From Cognatishimia activa (GTDB taxonomy: Bacteria > Pseudomonadota > Alphaproteobacteria > Rhodobacterales > Rhodobacteraceae): DNA of 64,000 bases. The translations under genes and the position numbers were made by a program. The DNA lies in contig NZ_CP060010.1 of assembly GCF_017798205.1 (NCBI RefSeq), positions 2,666,001 through 2,730,000 on the forward strand. The letters run 5' to 3'. The notes under the pieces were generated by a model. It was not told where the DNA came from, searched no databases, and worked only from the letters and a program-made list of their open reading frames with translations. The stretch's first letter is position 1, and each line of letters opens with the position of its first letter. Shown in pieces: positions 26,616-36,041 of this stretch.

Positions 26616-27179
26616 TTAGGTCGCGGCCCGTAGGGCTGCAAGAGCCTTTGGATCGTCAAACAGCGATTGAAAGGCGGGAAGGGCGGTGTGGTAGAGGTCA
26701 AAGGCCCCGTCGGTTTCCAGCGCTGTGAGGGTGGACAGCGTCCAGCCGTCGTCGGGTTCGGTGAAGCCTGCCTTGAGCATGTTCACGAGGTGGAGTTGTT
26801 CCTCCCCCAGCGGCATGAGTTCAAGGTACTTCAGGATTTCCAGAGATTGATGCAGGCGACGCAAAAGGCGGAAGACTTCCATCATTTCGGGCAAGAGTTC
26901 GGGGTGCCTGCGCCAGTCTGTGCCGCCGAAAACCCCTTGTACCGTGTGTTGTCCCGCGCCGAGGCAGTCAAATTTGATGCATCCGGAGAAGCCCGCTTTG
27001 ACGAGGTCGTCGTGGATCGCACACGAGAATTTCTGTGGGTCAAGGTTGGGGCAAGCAATGCCCGCCGGTTTGTCGAGCGCAAAGTCAGTGCCCCGATCAA
27101 AATGCAGCGCCACGCAGCAAAGCGAGCTGCAGGCGCTGCAGTCTGTTTTCATGTCCGGGTAGGCGAAATCCCGGGGCAT
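26616..27179 (-). CDS. Cys-rich protein of unknown function
   Basis: 187 residues. Eight cysteines lie within the first 72 residues: C14, C17, C21, C22, C43, C53, C67 and C72 (CSACSSLCC; GIACPNL; FSCAIHDDLVKAGFSGCIKF, then DCLGAGQ). The layout recalls metal- or cluster-binding proteins of the YkgJ kind, and matches proteins that databases often mislabel as pentapeptide-repeat proteins. The second half is helical with no cysteines. It starts three bases after purL and ends 31 bases before bolA, so it may be cotranscribed with the bolA-grxD group. A start at 27152 (MKTDCSAC) is also possible. Confidence 0.75.
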   Translation of the reverse strand: MPRDFAYPDMKTDCSACSSLCCVALHFDRGTDFALDKPAGIACPNLDPQKFSCAIHDDLVKAGFSGCIKFDCLGAGQHTVQGVFGGTDWRRHPELLPEMMEVFRLLRRLHQSLEILKYLELMPLGEEQLHLVNMLKAGFTEPDDGWTLSTLTALETDGAFDLYHTALPAFQSLFDDPKALAALRAAT

Positions 27180-27182
27180 GGA

Positions 27183-29342
27183 TCAGGCGACAGCGGCAGC
27201 AAAGCTGCTGCGGAAAGTCGCAGCCAGATCAGCCAGAGGCGCCTCGGAAGAGCCCATGCGGACCTTGTCGCCGGTGAATTTGCCGACCGATTGCAGGGTG
27301 ACACCCGCCTGGCCTGCGGCGACCATAAGCGCCTCGGCCTGATCGAAATTGCAGGCGATCAGATAGCGGGCCTGGTCTTCGCCGAAATAGGTCGCGGTGT
27401 TCGCGTCATCCAGATGGACGCCGACGCCCGCGGTTTCCGCCATTTCAAAGGCTGCCAGCGCGAGGCCACCGTCCGAGAGGTCGGTGCAGGCTTTGATCAT
27501 CTCGCGGTTGGCGCGGATGAAGTCGCCGTTTTTCTTTTCCTCGGCCAGGTCGACCGCAGGGGCGTCGCCTTCTTCGCGGTTGAAGACTTCGGCGAGCAGA
27601 GCGGATTGTCCCAGATGCCCGTTTGTTGCGCCCACGACCAAGGCCACGTGACCTTCGCGCGCTTCGCCGATGATCTCTTCTTCGTTGGCCTGAATAAGGC
27701 CAACTGCGCCGATGGTTGGGGTTGGCAGGATGCCTTTGCCGTCGGTCTCGTTGTAAAGGCTCACGTTGCCCGAGACGATTGGCATGTCGAGCGCCGCAAC
27801 GGCCTCGCCGATGCCTTTGATCGCGCCGACGAATTGTCCCATGATTTCAGGCTTTTCCGGGTTGCCGAAGTTCATATTGTCGGTGGTCGCCAGAGGGGTT
27901 GCGCCGACGGCTGTGAGGTTGCGATAGGCTTCGGCGACGGCTTGTTTGCCGCCCTCTACAGGGTTGGCTTTCACGTAGCGTGGGGTCACGTCCGAGGTGA
28001 AGGCGAGCTTCTTGTCGGTGCCATGCACACGCAACAGGCCTGAACCCACGCCCGGGCCACGCGCGGTGTCGGCCATGACCATCGAGTCATATTGATCATA
28101 GACCCACTGTTTGGCGGCATAGTTGGGGCTGGAGATCAGCGCCTTGAGACCATCAATCGGGTCAATCTCTGGCACATCGGCCAGAGGCTCTGCCGCAGGC
28201 GTCTCGACCCATGGGCGGTCGTATTCTGGTGCAGTGGAGGAGAGCTTGGACAGAGGCAGATCGGCTTTGACTTCGCCGTTGTGCATGATCAGGAAGCGGT
28301 CTTCTTCGATGGTTTCGCCGACGATGGCGAAATCGAGGTCCCATTTTTCAAAGACGGCGCGTGCCCCGGCCTCGAGCTCTGGCTTCAGAACCATCAGCAT
28401 GCGTTCTTGGGATTCCGACAGCATCATTTCGTAAGCTGTCATGTTTTCCTCGCGCTGGGGCACGTCTTCGAGGTTGAGCTTCACACCCAAGCCGCCTTTG
28501 TCGCCCATCTCGACGGCAGAGCAGGTCAGACCCGCTGCGCCCATGTCTTGGATCGAGATCACGGCGCCGGTGGCCATCAGCTCGAGCGTGGCTTCCATCA
28601 GGCGTTTCTCGGTGAAAGGGTCGCCGACCTGAACGGTGGGGCGTTTTTCCTCGATGGTGTCGTCGAATTCGGCCGACGCCATTGTCGCGCCGCCAACACC
28701 GTCGCGGCCGGTTTTCGCGCCAAGGTACACGACCGGCATGCCGACGCCAGAGGCTGCGGAGTAGAAGATTTTGTCAGCGTCCGCCAAGCCTGCCGCGAAA
28801 GCGTTCACAAGGCAGTTGCCGTTATAGGCCGGGTGGAAGCGTACTTCACCGCCCACGGTGGGAACACCGAAACAGTTGCCATAGCCGCCGACGCCTTCGA
28901 CCACGCCGTTGACGAGCTGTTTGGTTTTGGGATGCGAGGTCTCGCCAAAGGACAGAGAGTTCATCGCCGCGATTGGACGCGCGCCCATAGTAAAGACGTC
29001 GCGCAGAATGCCACCAACACCGGTCGCCGCGCCTTGGTAGGGTTCGATGTAGGAGGGGTGGTTGTGGCTTTCCATCTTAAAGATCACGGCTTGACCGTCG
29101 CCAATATCAATCACACCCGCGTTTTCGCCGGGGCCGCAGATCACCTGAGGGCCTTCGGTTGGCAGAGTGCGCAGCCATTTCTTGGAGGATTTATAAGAGC
29201 AATGCTCATTCCACATCGCCGAGAAAATGCCCATTTCGGTGAAGTTTGGTTCGCGGCCCAGAATGTTGATCACTTCGGCATATTCGTCCTTGGTGAAACC
29301 GTGGTTTGCGATGACCTCATCGGTGATGACTGGATCTTGCAT
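27183..29342 (-). CDS. purL: Phosphoribosylformylglycinamidine synthase subunit PurL
   Basis: The small-form PurL (719 residues) makes FGAM from FGAR with ATP, using ammonia from a separate PurQ/PurS. It shows [18 protein letters not shown], the ATP-binding [40 protein letters not shown], and [16 protein letters not shown]-type motifs ([20 protein letters not shown]). The glutaminase domain of the large enterobacterial form is absent, as expected. AAGGA precedes the ATG. PurQ and PurS are not in the window. Upstream lies the candidate sRNA terminator. Confidence 0.97.
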   Translation of the reverse strand: MQDPVITDEVIANHGFTKDEYAEVINILGREPNFTEMGIFSAMWNEHCSYKSSKKWLRTLPTEGPQVICGPGENAGVIDIGDGQAVIFKMESHNHPSYIEPYQGAATGVGGILRDVFTMGARPIAAMNSLSFGETSHPKTKQLVNGVVEGVGGYGNCFGVPTVGGEVRFHPAYNGNCLVNAFAAGLADADKIFYSAASGVGMPVVYLGAKTGRDGVGGATMASAEFDDTIEEKRPTVQVGDPFTEKRLMEATLELMATGAVISIQDMGAAGLTCSAVEMGDKGGLGVKLNLEDVPQREENMTAYEMMLSESQERMLMVLKPELEAGARAVFEKWDLDFAIVGETIEEDRFLIMHNGEVKADLPLSKLSSTAPEYDRPWVETPAAEPLADVPEIDPIDGLKALISSPNYAAKQWVYDQYDSMVMADTARGPGVGSGLLRVHGTDKKLAFTSDVTPRYVKANPVEGGKQAVAEAYRNLTAVGATPLATTDNMNFGNPEKPEIMGQFVGAIKGIGEAVAALDMPIVSGNVSLYNETDGKGILPTPTIGAVGLIQANEEEIIGEAREGHVALVVGATNGHLGQSALLAEVFNREEGDAPAVDLAEEKKNGDFIRANREMIKACTDLSDGGLALAAFEMAETAGVGVHLDDANTATYFGEDQARYLIACNFDQAEALMVAAGQAGVTLQSVGKFTGDKVRMGSSEAPLADLAATFRSSFAAAVA

Positions 29343-29433
29343 TCTCTGTCCTTAGGGCTGGTGGCTGGCGTTGCGCGCTCTTTACGCCATGGGTGCCCAA
29401 AGGGGAAGGCCTAAGCGTCGCGCGCGTTATGCC

Positions 29434-29464
29434 AAAAAAAAGGGCCGAGCAAACAAGCTCGGCC
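29434..29464 (-). terminator. Rho-independent terminator of the candidate sRNA (and of the LysR gene)
   Basis: GGCCGAGC (29443-29450), six-base loop, GCTCGGCC (29457-29464); the minus-strand RNA continues with C and eight U (29441-29434). Very strong form for an Hfq-type sRNA end. Confidence 0.92.
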
Positions 29465-29519
29465 TAAGTCCAACAGGGAGGTATGAAGATGATGTGCGAA
29501 TAAGCAATCATCGCCTTCG
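29434..29519 (-). ncRNA. Candidate trans-acting small RNA downstream of the LsrB-type regulator
   Basis: Read on the minus strand, about 86 nt: (1) a 5' stem-loop, GATGATTGC paired with GCA-C-ATCATC (one bulge) and a UUAUUC loop; (2) an unpaired stretch containing UACCUCCCUG, an anti-Shine-Dalgarno seed; (3) a perfect 8-bp terminator hairpin GGCCGAGC/GCTCGGCC with a six-base loop followed by C and eight U. A promoter fits exactly upstream (TTGAAA, 17 bp, TATTTC), starting transcription near 29519. The ends are inferred. In Rhizobiales the AbcR sRNAs are controlled by the LsrB/VtlR regulator; here the gene sits 85 bases after such a regulator. No protein ORF of note overlaps. Confidence 0.72.
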
Positions 29520-29525
29520 AGAGAT

Positions 29526-29554
29526 GAAATAAGCAGCAGCGTGTTAACTTTCAA
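29526..29554 (-). promoter_or_regulatory. Predicted promoter of the candidate sRNA
   Basis: On the minus strand TTGAAA (29554-29549), a 17-bp spacer, and TATTTC (29531-29526), in the space between the LysR stop and the first stem of the RNA. The -35 box is good, the -10 box moderate. Confidence 0.55.
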
Positions 29555-29604
29555 GAAAAACCATGCTGCGCCTGCAGCAAAGCTGATATGCGCCTAGTGC
29601 ATAC

Positions 29605-30510
29605 CTAGAGGTTTCCCTGTTCTTTCATGTGTTTACGGCTAAGCGCGATCTCTTCTTGTACAAAGTCACGGAAGGCTTGAATGCGCTTGGAATGCCGTAA
29701 TTCCTCTGGATAGGCCAGATAAACAGGGATTTCCTGACTTTGAACCTCGGGCAGGACCCGCACCAGATCAGGGGATTCCTCGACGATATAGTCGGGCAAA
29801 GACCCGATGCCGAGGTCATGCAAAACCGCCTGCAGAACGCCATAGTAGTTGTTCACGTTCAGGCGGGACTGAATATTGTTGGTCAAAAGCGACTGGATCA
29901 TCACCGCACCGGCCGACACCTGATCAGAACCCGGGTTCTGACAGATCAAACGATGGTCCGCCATGTCCTGTGGCGTTTCCGGCGTGCCATGGGCGTCCAG
30001 ATAGGCTTGCGTTGCATAGAGCCGCATGCTCACAAACATCAGGCGCTTGCGGATCAGGTCGGCCTGGCTGGGTTCTTTCATGCGGATTGCGCAGTCGGCC
30101 TCGCGCATGGGCAGGTCGAGCACCCGTTCCTCAAGCATCAGATCAATATTCAGATCAGGGTATTTTTCGTAGAGCTTATGCAGACGTGGCGCGAGCCACA
30201 TGGTGCCAAAGCCAAGCGTCGTGGTGACGCGCAGTTCGCCAAAAACCTCTTCTTCACTGTCGCGAATTCGGGCAGAAGCCGCATCCAGCCGTTTCGCCAT
30301 GGCTTTGGTCGCGTCAAACAGTAATTCGCCTTGTTCCGTCAGAATCAGACCCCGCGCATGGCGGTGAAAGAGAATCGTATTGAGGCTTTCTTCCAGCGCG
30401 CGCACCTGACGGCTGACCGCCGATTGAGACAAATTAAGGGTATCACCGGCATGTGTGAGGCTGCCTGCGTCTGCTACTGCGTGAAATATTCGAAGTTTGT
30501 CCCAGTCCAT
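29605..30510 (-). CDS. LysR-family regulator, LsrB/VtlR type
   Basis: 301 residues. The N-terminus MDWDKLRIFHAVADAGSLTH, then LSQSAVSRQVRALEES and LFHRHARGLILTEQGELLFD, closely matches the LsrB/VtlR group of Alphaproteobacteria; the linker GELRVTTTLGFGTMWLAPRL also fits. In Sinorhizobium, Brucella and Agrobacterium these regulators control oxidative stress, envelope functions and AbcR small RNAs. The LysR effector domain is complete. Cysteines occur in ADCAIR and LICQNP. It is divergent from the indolepyruvate oxidoreductase gene (177 bases between starts), and a likely sRNA gene follows. Confidence 0.88.
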   Translation of the reverse strand: MDWDKLRIFHAVADAGSLTHAGDTLNLSQSAVSRQVRALEESLNTILFHRHARGLILTEQGELLFDATKAMAKRLDAASARIRDSEEEVFGELRVTTTLGFGTMWLAPRLHKLYEKYPDLNIDLMLEERVLDLPMREADCAIRMKEPSQADLIRKRLMFVSMRLYATQAYLDAHGTPETPQDMADHRLICQNPGSDQVSAGAVMIQSLLTNNIQSRLNVNNYYGVLQAVLHDLGIGSLPDYIVEESPDLVRVLPEVQSQEIPVYLAYPEELRHSKRIQAFRDFVQEEIALSRKHMKEQGNL

Positions 30511-30687
30511 ATCCGCAACTTTCTATTTGCTTGCCCCATTCCTAGAAGAATTTCCCGAAAAACGAAACATTGTGACGCGAGGTTTCAAAAAAACCTCACA
30601 AATAACTGTTCCAAAGGTCAGCAATTGTGACCTAACCTTAGGGTATACTCGATGTAGCAGCCAAGTGTTGGGAGGCACATAGCACGC

Positions 30688-33600
30688 ATGAGCATCCAAA
30701 AGGTTTCCCTCAAGGACAAGTTTGATCTGACTAAAAAACAGGTCCTGTTGAACGGTACGCAGGCATTGGTGAGACTGATGCTGACCCAAAAGGCGCGTGA
30801 TACCGCCGCCGGGCTGAACACGGCGGGCTATGTAACGGGGTATCGCGGGTCTCCGCTGGGGGCTGTGGATAGTGTGATGATGCGGGCCGAGCCTGAATTG
30901 TCGGCGGCTGATGTGCTGTTTCAATCCGGTTTGAACGAAGACCTTGCGGCGACGCAACTCTGGGGCGCGCAACAGGCGGAACTGCGGGGCGAGGGCAAAT
31001 TCGATGGTGTCTTTGGTCTGTGGTACGGCAAGGGGCCGGGGGTTGACCGGACCGGCGATGCGATGCGGCACGCGAATATGGCGGGCACCTCGAAATTTGG
31101 CGGCGTGCTGATGGCGATGGGGGATGACCATACGGGCGAGAGCTCGACGGTTCTGCACCAGTCGGAATGGGCTTTGGTGGATGCCTATATGCCGGTGGTG
31201 TCTCCGGCGGGTGTGCAGGAGGTCATTGATTACGGTCTTTACGGCATTGCACTGTCTCGATTTGCGGGCGTTTGGGTTGGTCTGAAGACCATGAAAGACA
31301 CGATCGAGGCGACCTCGGTTGTTGATGGATCGCTGGACCGCGTTCAGATTGTTGAGCCAGAGTTTGATATGCCCGAGGGTGGCCTCAATATCCGCCTTGG
31401 TGACACGCCCCACGCGCAGGAAGCGCGGATGATTGATTACAAACGCTTTGCGGCTGAGGCGTTTTCCCATGCCAATAAAATGGACAAACGCATGTGGGGC
31501 AAACCCGGTGCCAAGATCGGGTTTGTGGCGGCGGGTAAGAACTGGCTGGATCTGACCCATGCGATGTCCTTGCTGGGGATTGATGAGGCCGAGGCCGAGC
31601 GTCTGGGGATCACCACCTATAAGGTTGGGCAGGTCTTTCCGCTGGATATGAAGGGCTTTCATGATTGGGCCGAAGGGCTTGATCTGATCGTAATCGTTGA
31701 GGAAAAGCGCAAGCTGATTGAGGTTCAGGTCAAAGAAGCGATTTTCGATGACCGTCGCGGTCGTCGTGTTTATGGCTGGTATAAGGGCGGTGCAGGTCAG
31801 ATGCATCGCGAAGAACTGTTCCCGACACGGGATGCGCTCAATCCCATCATGATCGCGCAGAAGATTGGCGAGATCCTTGTGGAAGAGGGGCGCGACACGG
31901 AGGCCGTGAAAAACGGGATCGCGCTTCTGGATGAGGCGCAACGCGCCGACAATGCCGAAGATATCACCGCACGGATCCCGCATTTCTGCTCCGGCTGTCC
32001 GCATAACTCCTCGACCAAAGTGCCCGATGGCAGCCGCGCCTATGCGGGGATTGGCTGTCACTATATGGTGCAATGGATGGATCGCGAGACCTCTGGGTTC
32101 ACCCATATGGGGGCCGAAGGGGCGAACTGGATTGGCGAGGCACCTTTTTCCAATCGGGATCATGTTTTCCAGAATCTGGGGGACGGGACCTATAACCACT
32201 CGGGCGTTCAGGCGATCCGGGCGGCTTTGGCGGCGAAAACGAATATCACCTACAAAATCCTCTACAATGACGCGGTCGCGATGACGGGTGGGCAGTCCAA
32301 TGACGGCGGGCTGGACGCTCCGAAAATCACGCGCGAATTGCTGGCGATGGGTGTTGAGGATCTGGTCGTCGTTTATGACGAGAAAGAGGATGTGGTGCAG
32401 AGCGCCTTCCCCTCTGGCGTCCCATTCCATGAACGTGCAGAGTTGATGCAGGTTCAGGAAAGACTGAGCAAAGGCAAAGGCGTATCGGCCATTATTTATG
32501 TGCAAACCTGCGCCGCCGAAAAACGGCGTCGCCGCAAACGCGGGACGTTTCCTGACATCGACAAGCGGGTCTTTATCAACACGGACGTCTGCGAAGGCTG
32601 TGGCGATTGCGGGGTGCAGTCCAACTGTATTTCCATCGTGCCGGTCGAAACAGAACTGGGCCGCAAACGGGCGATTGATCAGTCCAGCTGTAACAAGGAT
32701 TTCTCTTGTGTGAATGGCTTCTGCCCGTCCTTCGTGACGCTCAAGGGCGCGAAGGTCCGCAAAGAGGCGGCAAAGGACGTTACCCTGCCGGATATGCCGG
32801 AACCAGAGATCACCCCGATCAAATCCACCCACAACGTGGTCATCACAGGCGTTGGCGGTACTGGAGTTGTCACTATTGGTGCAGTCCTCGCCCAAGCCGC
32901 GCAGATCGACGGCAAAGCTGCAGGCATGATGGAGATGGCAGGTCTCGCGCAGAAGGGTGGCGCGGTGCATATCCATTGCCGTCTGGCCGAGACCCCGGAA
33001 GCGATCAGCGCGATCCGTGTGGCGACCGGGGAATGTGATGCTTTGATCGGCGGCGACCTCGTGGTCAGCGCGGGCGCAAAGACACTCGGTTTGACCGCCG
33101 CGGGGCGGACGGGCGCTGTGGTGAACAGCCACGAGATCATCACCGGCGAATTCACCCGCAATACCGAATTCACCATCCCAACCGACCGTTTGACCGTGGC
33201 GCTCGAGGCGCGGCTGCGTGAGGGGCTTGCGTTGTTTAACGCCTCCGAGCTGGCACGAGTGATCATGGGGGACTCGATTTATTCAAACATGATGATCTTT
33301 GGTGCGGCCTGGCAAAAGGGCCTCGTGCCGATCAGCCGAGATGCGATCCTTGCGGCGATTGAGTTGAACGGAGCGGCAGTAGAGCGCAACAAACGCGCCT
33401 TTGAGCTGGGCCGTTGGGCGGTGCTTTATCCCGAGGATGCCCGCGCGATGATGACGCCCAATGTGGTGGAATTGCCGAAAACGCTGGACGAGAAAATCGC
33501 CATGCGTGCGGATCATCTGACAAAGTATCAGAACAAACGTCTGGCCAAGACATACCGCAAGATGGTGGATGGCATAGAGGATGCACGCCTGAAAGAGGCC

Positions 33601-34104
33601 GTGGCAAAAGGCTATCATAAGCTCTTGTCTTATAAGGACGAATACGAAGTCGCGCGTCTGCATCTGAGCACGATGGAGAAGGCCGCAGCACAGTTTGAAG
33701 ACGGCTTTGAAATGACGTTTCACCTCGCGCCGCCGATGATTTCAAAGGACGGGCCCAATGGCCGCCCCGAGAAACGTGAGTTCGGCCCAGGCATTATCCG
33801 CTGGTTCAAACTGCTCGCGCGTATGAAAGGCCTGCGCGGCACCGTACTTGATATCTTTGGTCGCACCGAAGAGCGCAAAATGGAGCGTGCGCTGATCAAG
33901 CAGTATGAGGCCGATATGGCGGATATCCTGCCCGCCAATCGCGCCACTGCGAGCGATGAAGCCGTCGCCCTTGCCGAACTGCCGCTGCAAATCCGTGGCT
34001 TTGGACCGGTGAAAGCCGCCAATGAAGCCAAGGCAGCCAAGCGCCGCGAAGAGATTTTGGCGGCCATCCGCATGTCAAAAACGCACAAAGCGGCGGCAGA
34101 ATAG
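30688..34104 (+). CDS. Indolepyruvate:ferredoxin oxidoreductase, fused alpha/beta subunits
   Basis: A very large (1138 residues) thiamine- and iron-sulfur-dependent 2-oxoacid oxidoreductase that decarboxylates aryl pyruvates to acyl-CoA with ferredoxin as acceptor. The N-terminal part is the TPP/pyrimidine domain (TGYRGSPLGAVDSVM; DDHTGESSTVLHQSE); the TPP pyrophosphate part follows (HFCSGCPHNSSTKVPDGSRA; GGQSNDGG). A ferredoxin-like CEGCGDCGVQSNC motif (about C635-C647) and another Cys cluster follow, then the gamma-like domain (VITGVGGTGVVTIGAVLAQA). The fused form is usual in Proteobacteria. It is divergent from the LsrB-type gene. Confidence 0.93.
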   Translation: MSIQKVSLKDKFDLTKKQVLLNGTQALVRLMLTQKARDTAAGLNTAGYVTGYRGSPLGAVDSVMMRAEPELSAADVLFQSGLNEDLAATQLWGAQQAELRGEGKFDGVFGLWYGKGPGVDRTGDAMRHANMAGTSKFGGVLMAMGDDHTGESSTVLHQSEWALVDAYMPVVSPAGVQEVIDYGLYGIALSRFAGVWVGLKTMKDTIEATSVVDGSLDRVQIVEPEFDMPEGGLNIRLGDTPHAQEARMIDYKRFAAEAFSHANKMDKRMWGKPGAKIGFVAAGKNWLDLTHAMSLLGIDEAEAERLGITTYKVGQVFPLDMKGFHDWAEGLDLIVIVEEKRKLIEVQVKEAIFDDRRGRRVYGWYKGGAGQMHREELFPTRDALNPIMIAQKIGEILVEEGRDTEAVKNGIALLDEAQRADNAEDITARIPHFCSGCPHNSSTKVPDGSRAYAGIGCHYMVQWMDRETSGFTHMGAEGANWIGEAPFSNRDHVFQNLGDGTYNHSGVQAIRAALAAKTNITYKILYNDAVAMTGGQSNDGGLDAPKITRELLAMGVEDLVVVYDEKEDVVQSAFPSGVPFHERAELMQVQERLSKGKGVSAIIYVQTCAAEKRRRRKRGTFPDIDKRVFINTDVCEGCGDCGVQSNCISIVPVETELGRKRAIDQSSCNKDFSCVNGFCPSFVTLKGAKVRKEAAKDVTLPDMPEPEITPIKSTHNVVITGVGGTGVVTIGAVLAQAAQIDGKAAGMMEMAGLAQKGGAVHIHCRLAETPEAISAIRVATGECDALIGGDLVVSAGAKTLGLTAAGRTGAVVNSHEIITGEFTRNTEFTIPTDRLTVALEARLREGLALFNASELARVIMGDSIYSNMMIFGAAWQKGLVPISRDAILAAIELNGAAVERNKRAFELGRWAVLYPEDARAMMTPNVVELPKTLDEKIAMRADHLTKYQNKRLAKTYRKMVDGIEDARLKEAVAKGYHKLLSYKDEYEVARLHLSTMEKAAAQFEDGFEMTFHLAPPMISKDGPNGRPEKREFGPGIIRWFKLLARMKGLRGTVLDIFGRTEERKMERALIKQYEADMADILPANRATASDEAVALAELPLQIRGFGPVKAANEAKAAKRREEILAAIRMSKTHKAAAE

Positions 34105-34188
34105 GCAAAATGCTGCGGTCAATTGTCATGATTGCGTTACCAGCCTGTCATAAAGACTTTGAAACCTTGGTGCTTGCCCTTATGTAAG

Positions 34189-34215
34189 CGCCAAACTCGC
34201 CAAACTCGCCAAACA
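34189..34215. repeat. Short tandem repeat (9 bp x 3)
   Basis: CGCCAAACT occurs twice in tandem and a third time with one change (CGCCAAACA), just upstream of the acyltransferase gene. Probably slippage in the 5' untranslated part; it may shift the distance to the promoter. Confidence 0.85.
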
Positions 34216-34235
34216 GCCTTTAGGACAGACCTCTC

Positions 34236-35114
34236 ATGGCCAGCAATCGTGCCATCGTTCGGGATATCAGCTACGCCCATTCCGCCGCCACAAAGGGTGG
34301 GCGGGCCTTTATTCGTGTGCTCGAAAACACCACGGGGCGTCTGCGTCTGATCAAGCGGGCCAAAGGCTATGAGGATGAGGTCGCGAATGGCCGCGATTTC
34401 TGGCAGGTCATGGTGGAACGCTATGGGCTGAGCCTTGAGGTTTCAGGCGGCTCTTTAGACAATATCCCCAAAGAGGGGCCGCTTTTGCTGATCGCGAACC
34501 ATCCTTATGGCATTCTGGATGGGCTGATGATGGGGCATATCCTGTCAGAGGTGCGCGGCGATTTCCGCATTCTGGCGCATCAGGTGTTCCGCAAGGCCGA
34601 GGATCTCAACCGCATCATCCTGCCGATCAGCTTTGATGAAACCAAGGAAGCCATGAAGCTGAACCTGCAGACCCGCAAAGAGGCGGTGAACTACCTAAGC
34701 CAAGGTGGCGCAATTGGCATTTTTCCGGGTGGCACAGTCAGCACCGCGGAAAAGCCCTTTGGCGAACCAATGGATCCGGGCTGGCGCGGTTTTACCGCGC
34801 GGATGGTAGCGAAATCCGATGCCGCTGTGGTGCCTGTGTTCTTTGACGGAACGACCTCGCGGCTGTTTCAGGTGGCGAGCCATCTGCATTACACGCTCCG
34901 CATGGGTTTCCTCATTCGCGAATTCAAAAAGCGCGTCGACAGGCCGGTGCAGGTGGTGATCGGCAAACCGATTGCGCGCGAAGAGCTCGATAAGCGGCGC
35001 CAAGACACCAAAGCGCTCATGGACTTCCTGCGGCAGGAAACCTATGCTCTGTCTCCAAAGCCTGTCGATGCAGACGCCTATGGCTTTGAGTTTGAAGAGA
35101 AATACAAGGCGTAA
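34236..35114 (+). CDS. PlsC-type lysophospholipid acyltransferase
   Basis: 292 residues with the acyltransferase signature NHPYGILDG (motif 1, His-Asp pair) near residue 88, the phosphate-binding block IGIFPGGTVSTAEKPFG, and a third block AAVVPVFFDGTTSR. Enzymes of this type acylate lysophospholipids or lyso-ornithine lipids at the inner membrane; the exact acceptor is not shown by the sequence. The ATG is at 34236, 21 bases after the CGCCAAACT repeat. murI follows 27 bases later on the same strand. Confidence 0.85.
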   Translation: MASNRAIVRDISYAHSAATKGGRAFIRVLENTTGRLRLIKRAKGYEDEVANGRDFWQVMVERYGLSLEVSGGSLDNIPKEGPLLLIANHPYGILDGLMMGHILSEVRGDFRILAHQVFRKAEDLNRIILPISFDETKEAMKLNLQTRKEAVNYLSQGGAIGIFPGGTVSTAEKPFGEPMDPGWRGFTARMVAKSDAAVVPVFFDGTTSRLFQVASHLHYTLRMGFLIREFKKRVDRPVQVVIGKPIAREELDKRRQDTKALMDFLRQETYALSPKPVDADAYGFEFEEKYKA

Positions 35115-35141
35115 AGCCGGTTTCACGAGGGTCATAAGGGC

Positions 35142-35954
35142 ATGGCGGTAGGAATTTTCGATAGTGGCCTAGGGGGTCTGACGGTCTTGGATGCTGTATC
35201 CAAGGCGCTGCCGGATGTGCCGTTTGTTTATTATGGCGACAACGCCCATGCGCCTTATGGGGTGCGCGATGCGGATGATATCTACAATCTGACGACTGCC
35301 GCATTGGAGCGTATGTGGGAAGAGGGCTGTGATCTGGTGATCCTGGCCTGCAATACCGCGAGCGCGGCGGCCTTGCGACGGATGCAGGAAAGCTTTCTGC
35401 CGACTGATAAGCGCGCCCTGGGCGTATTCGTGCCTTTGATCGAAGCTCTGACCGAGCGGCAATGGGGCGACAATTCCCCGCCGCGCGAGGTGGCTGTGAA
35501 ACATGTGGCGCTCTTTGCGACGCCGGCGACGGTCTCTAGCCGGGCGTTTCAACGCGAGTTGGCGTTCCGTGCGATTGGCGTGGACGTCGAGGCGCAGGCC
35601 TGTGGTGGCGTTGTCGACGCCATTGAGGATGGCGATATGATCCTCGCGGATGCGCTGGTGCGTAGCCATGTGGACGCCTTGATGCGCAAAATGCCGACGC
35701 CTGAGGCGGCCATTTTGGGATGCACGCATTATCCGCTGATGGAAGAGATTTTTCAGGACGCTTTGGGCCCAGACGTAAAGGTCTATAGCCAAGCGAACCT
35801 CGTGGCCGCGAGCCTTGGAGATTACCTGAAGCGTCATCCAAACATGCGTGGCACGGGCGAAGAGAGCAAATTCCTCACGACCGGCGATCCAGCCCGCGTG
35901 TCCGCGCGCGCAACGCAGTTTTTGCGACGAAAGATCGAGTTTACCGCTGCTTGA
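35142..35954 (+). CDS. murI: Glutamate racemase
   Basis: MurI turns L-glutamate into D-glutamate for peptidoglycan. 270 residues. The start [16 protein letters not shown], the [11 protein letters not shown] block, and the two catalytic cysteines in LACNTAS (C70) and GCTHYP (near residue 190) are all there. The gene lies between the acyltransferase and argC on the same strand. Confidence 0.95.
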   Translation: MAVGIFDSGLGGLTVLDAVSKALPDVPFVYYGDNAHAPYGVRDADDIYNLTTAALERMWEEGCDLVILACNTASAAALRRMQESFLPTDKRALGVFVPLIEALTERQWGDNSPPREVAVKHVALFATPATVSSRAFQRELAFRAIGVDVEAQACGGVVDAIEDGDMILADALVRSHVDALMRKMPTPEAAILGCTHYPLMEEIFQDALGPDVKVYSQANLVAASLGDYLKRHPNMRGTGEESKFLTTGDPARVSARATQFLRRKIEFTAA

Positions 35955-36041
35955 TCCCGCGCGTCGCTGCGCTTAAAACCCCATGAAATTCACGCGTGCG
36001 CCCGAAGTGGGCCGCCGCGATCTATGAGAAAGAGGTCTGAC

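Noticed and set aside
28092-29414. A 440-residue frame antisense to purL
   Set aside because: Shadow of purL without recognisable protein features.
29483-29503. A micro-ORF after a strong GGGAGG on the plus strand
   Set aside because: It would encode six residues, and the GGGAGG is simply the complement of the CCUCCC seed of the candidate sRNA.
30523-33132. An 869-residue frame antisense to the indolepyruvate oxidoreductase gene
   Set aside because: It mirrors the codon pattern of the sense gene, has His/Arg-rich composition and no recognisable domain.
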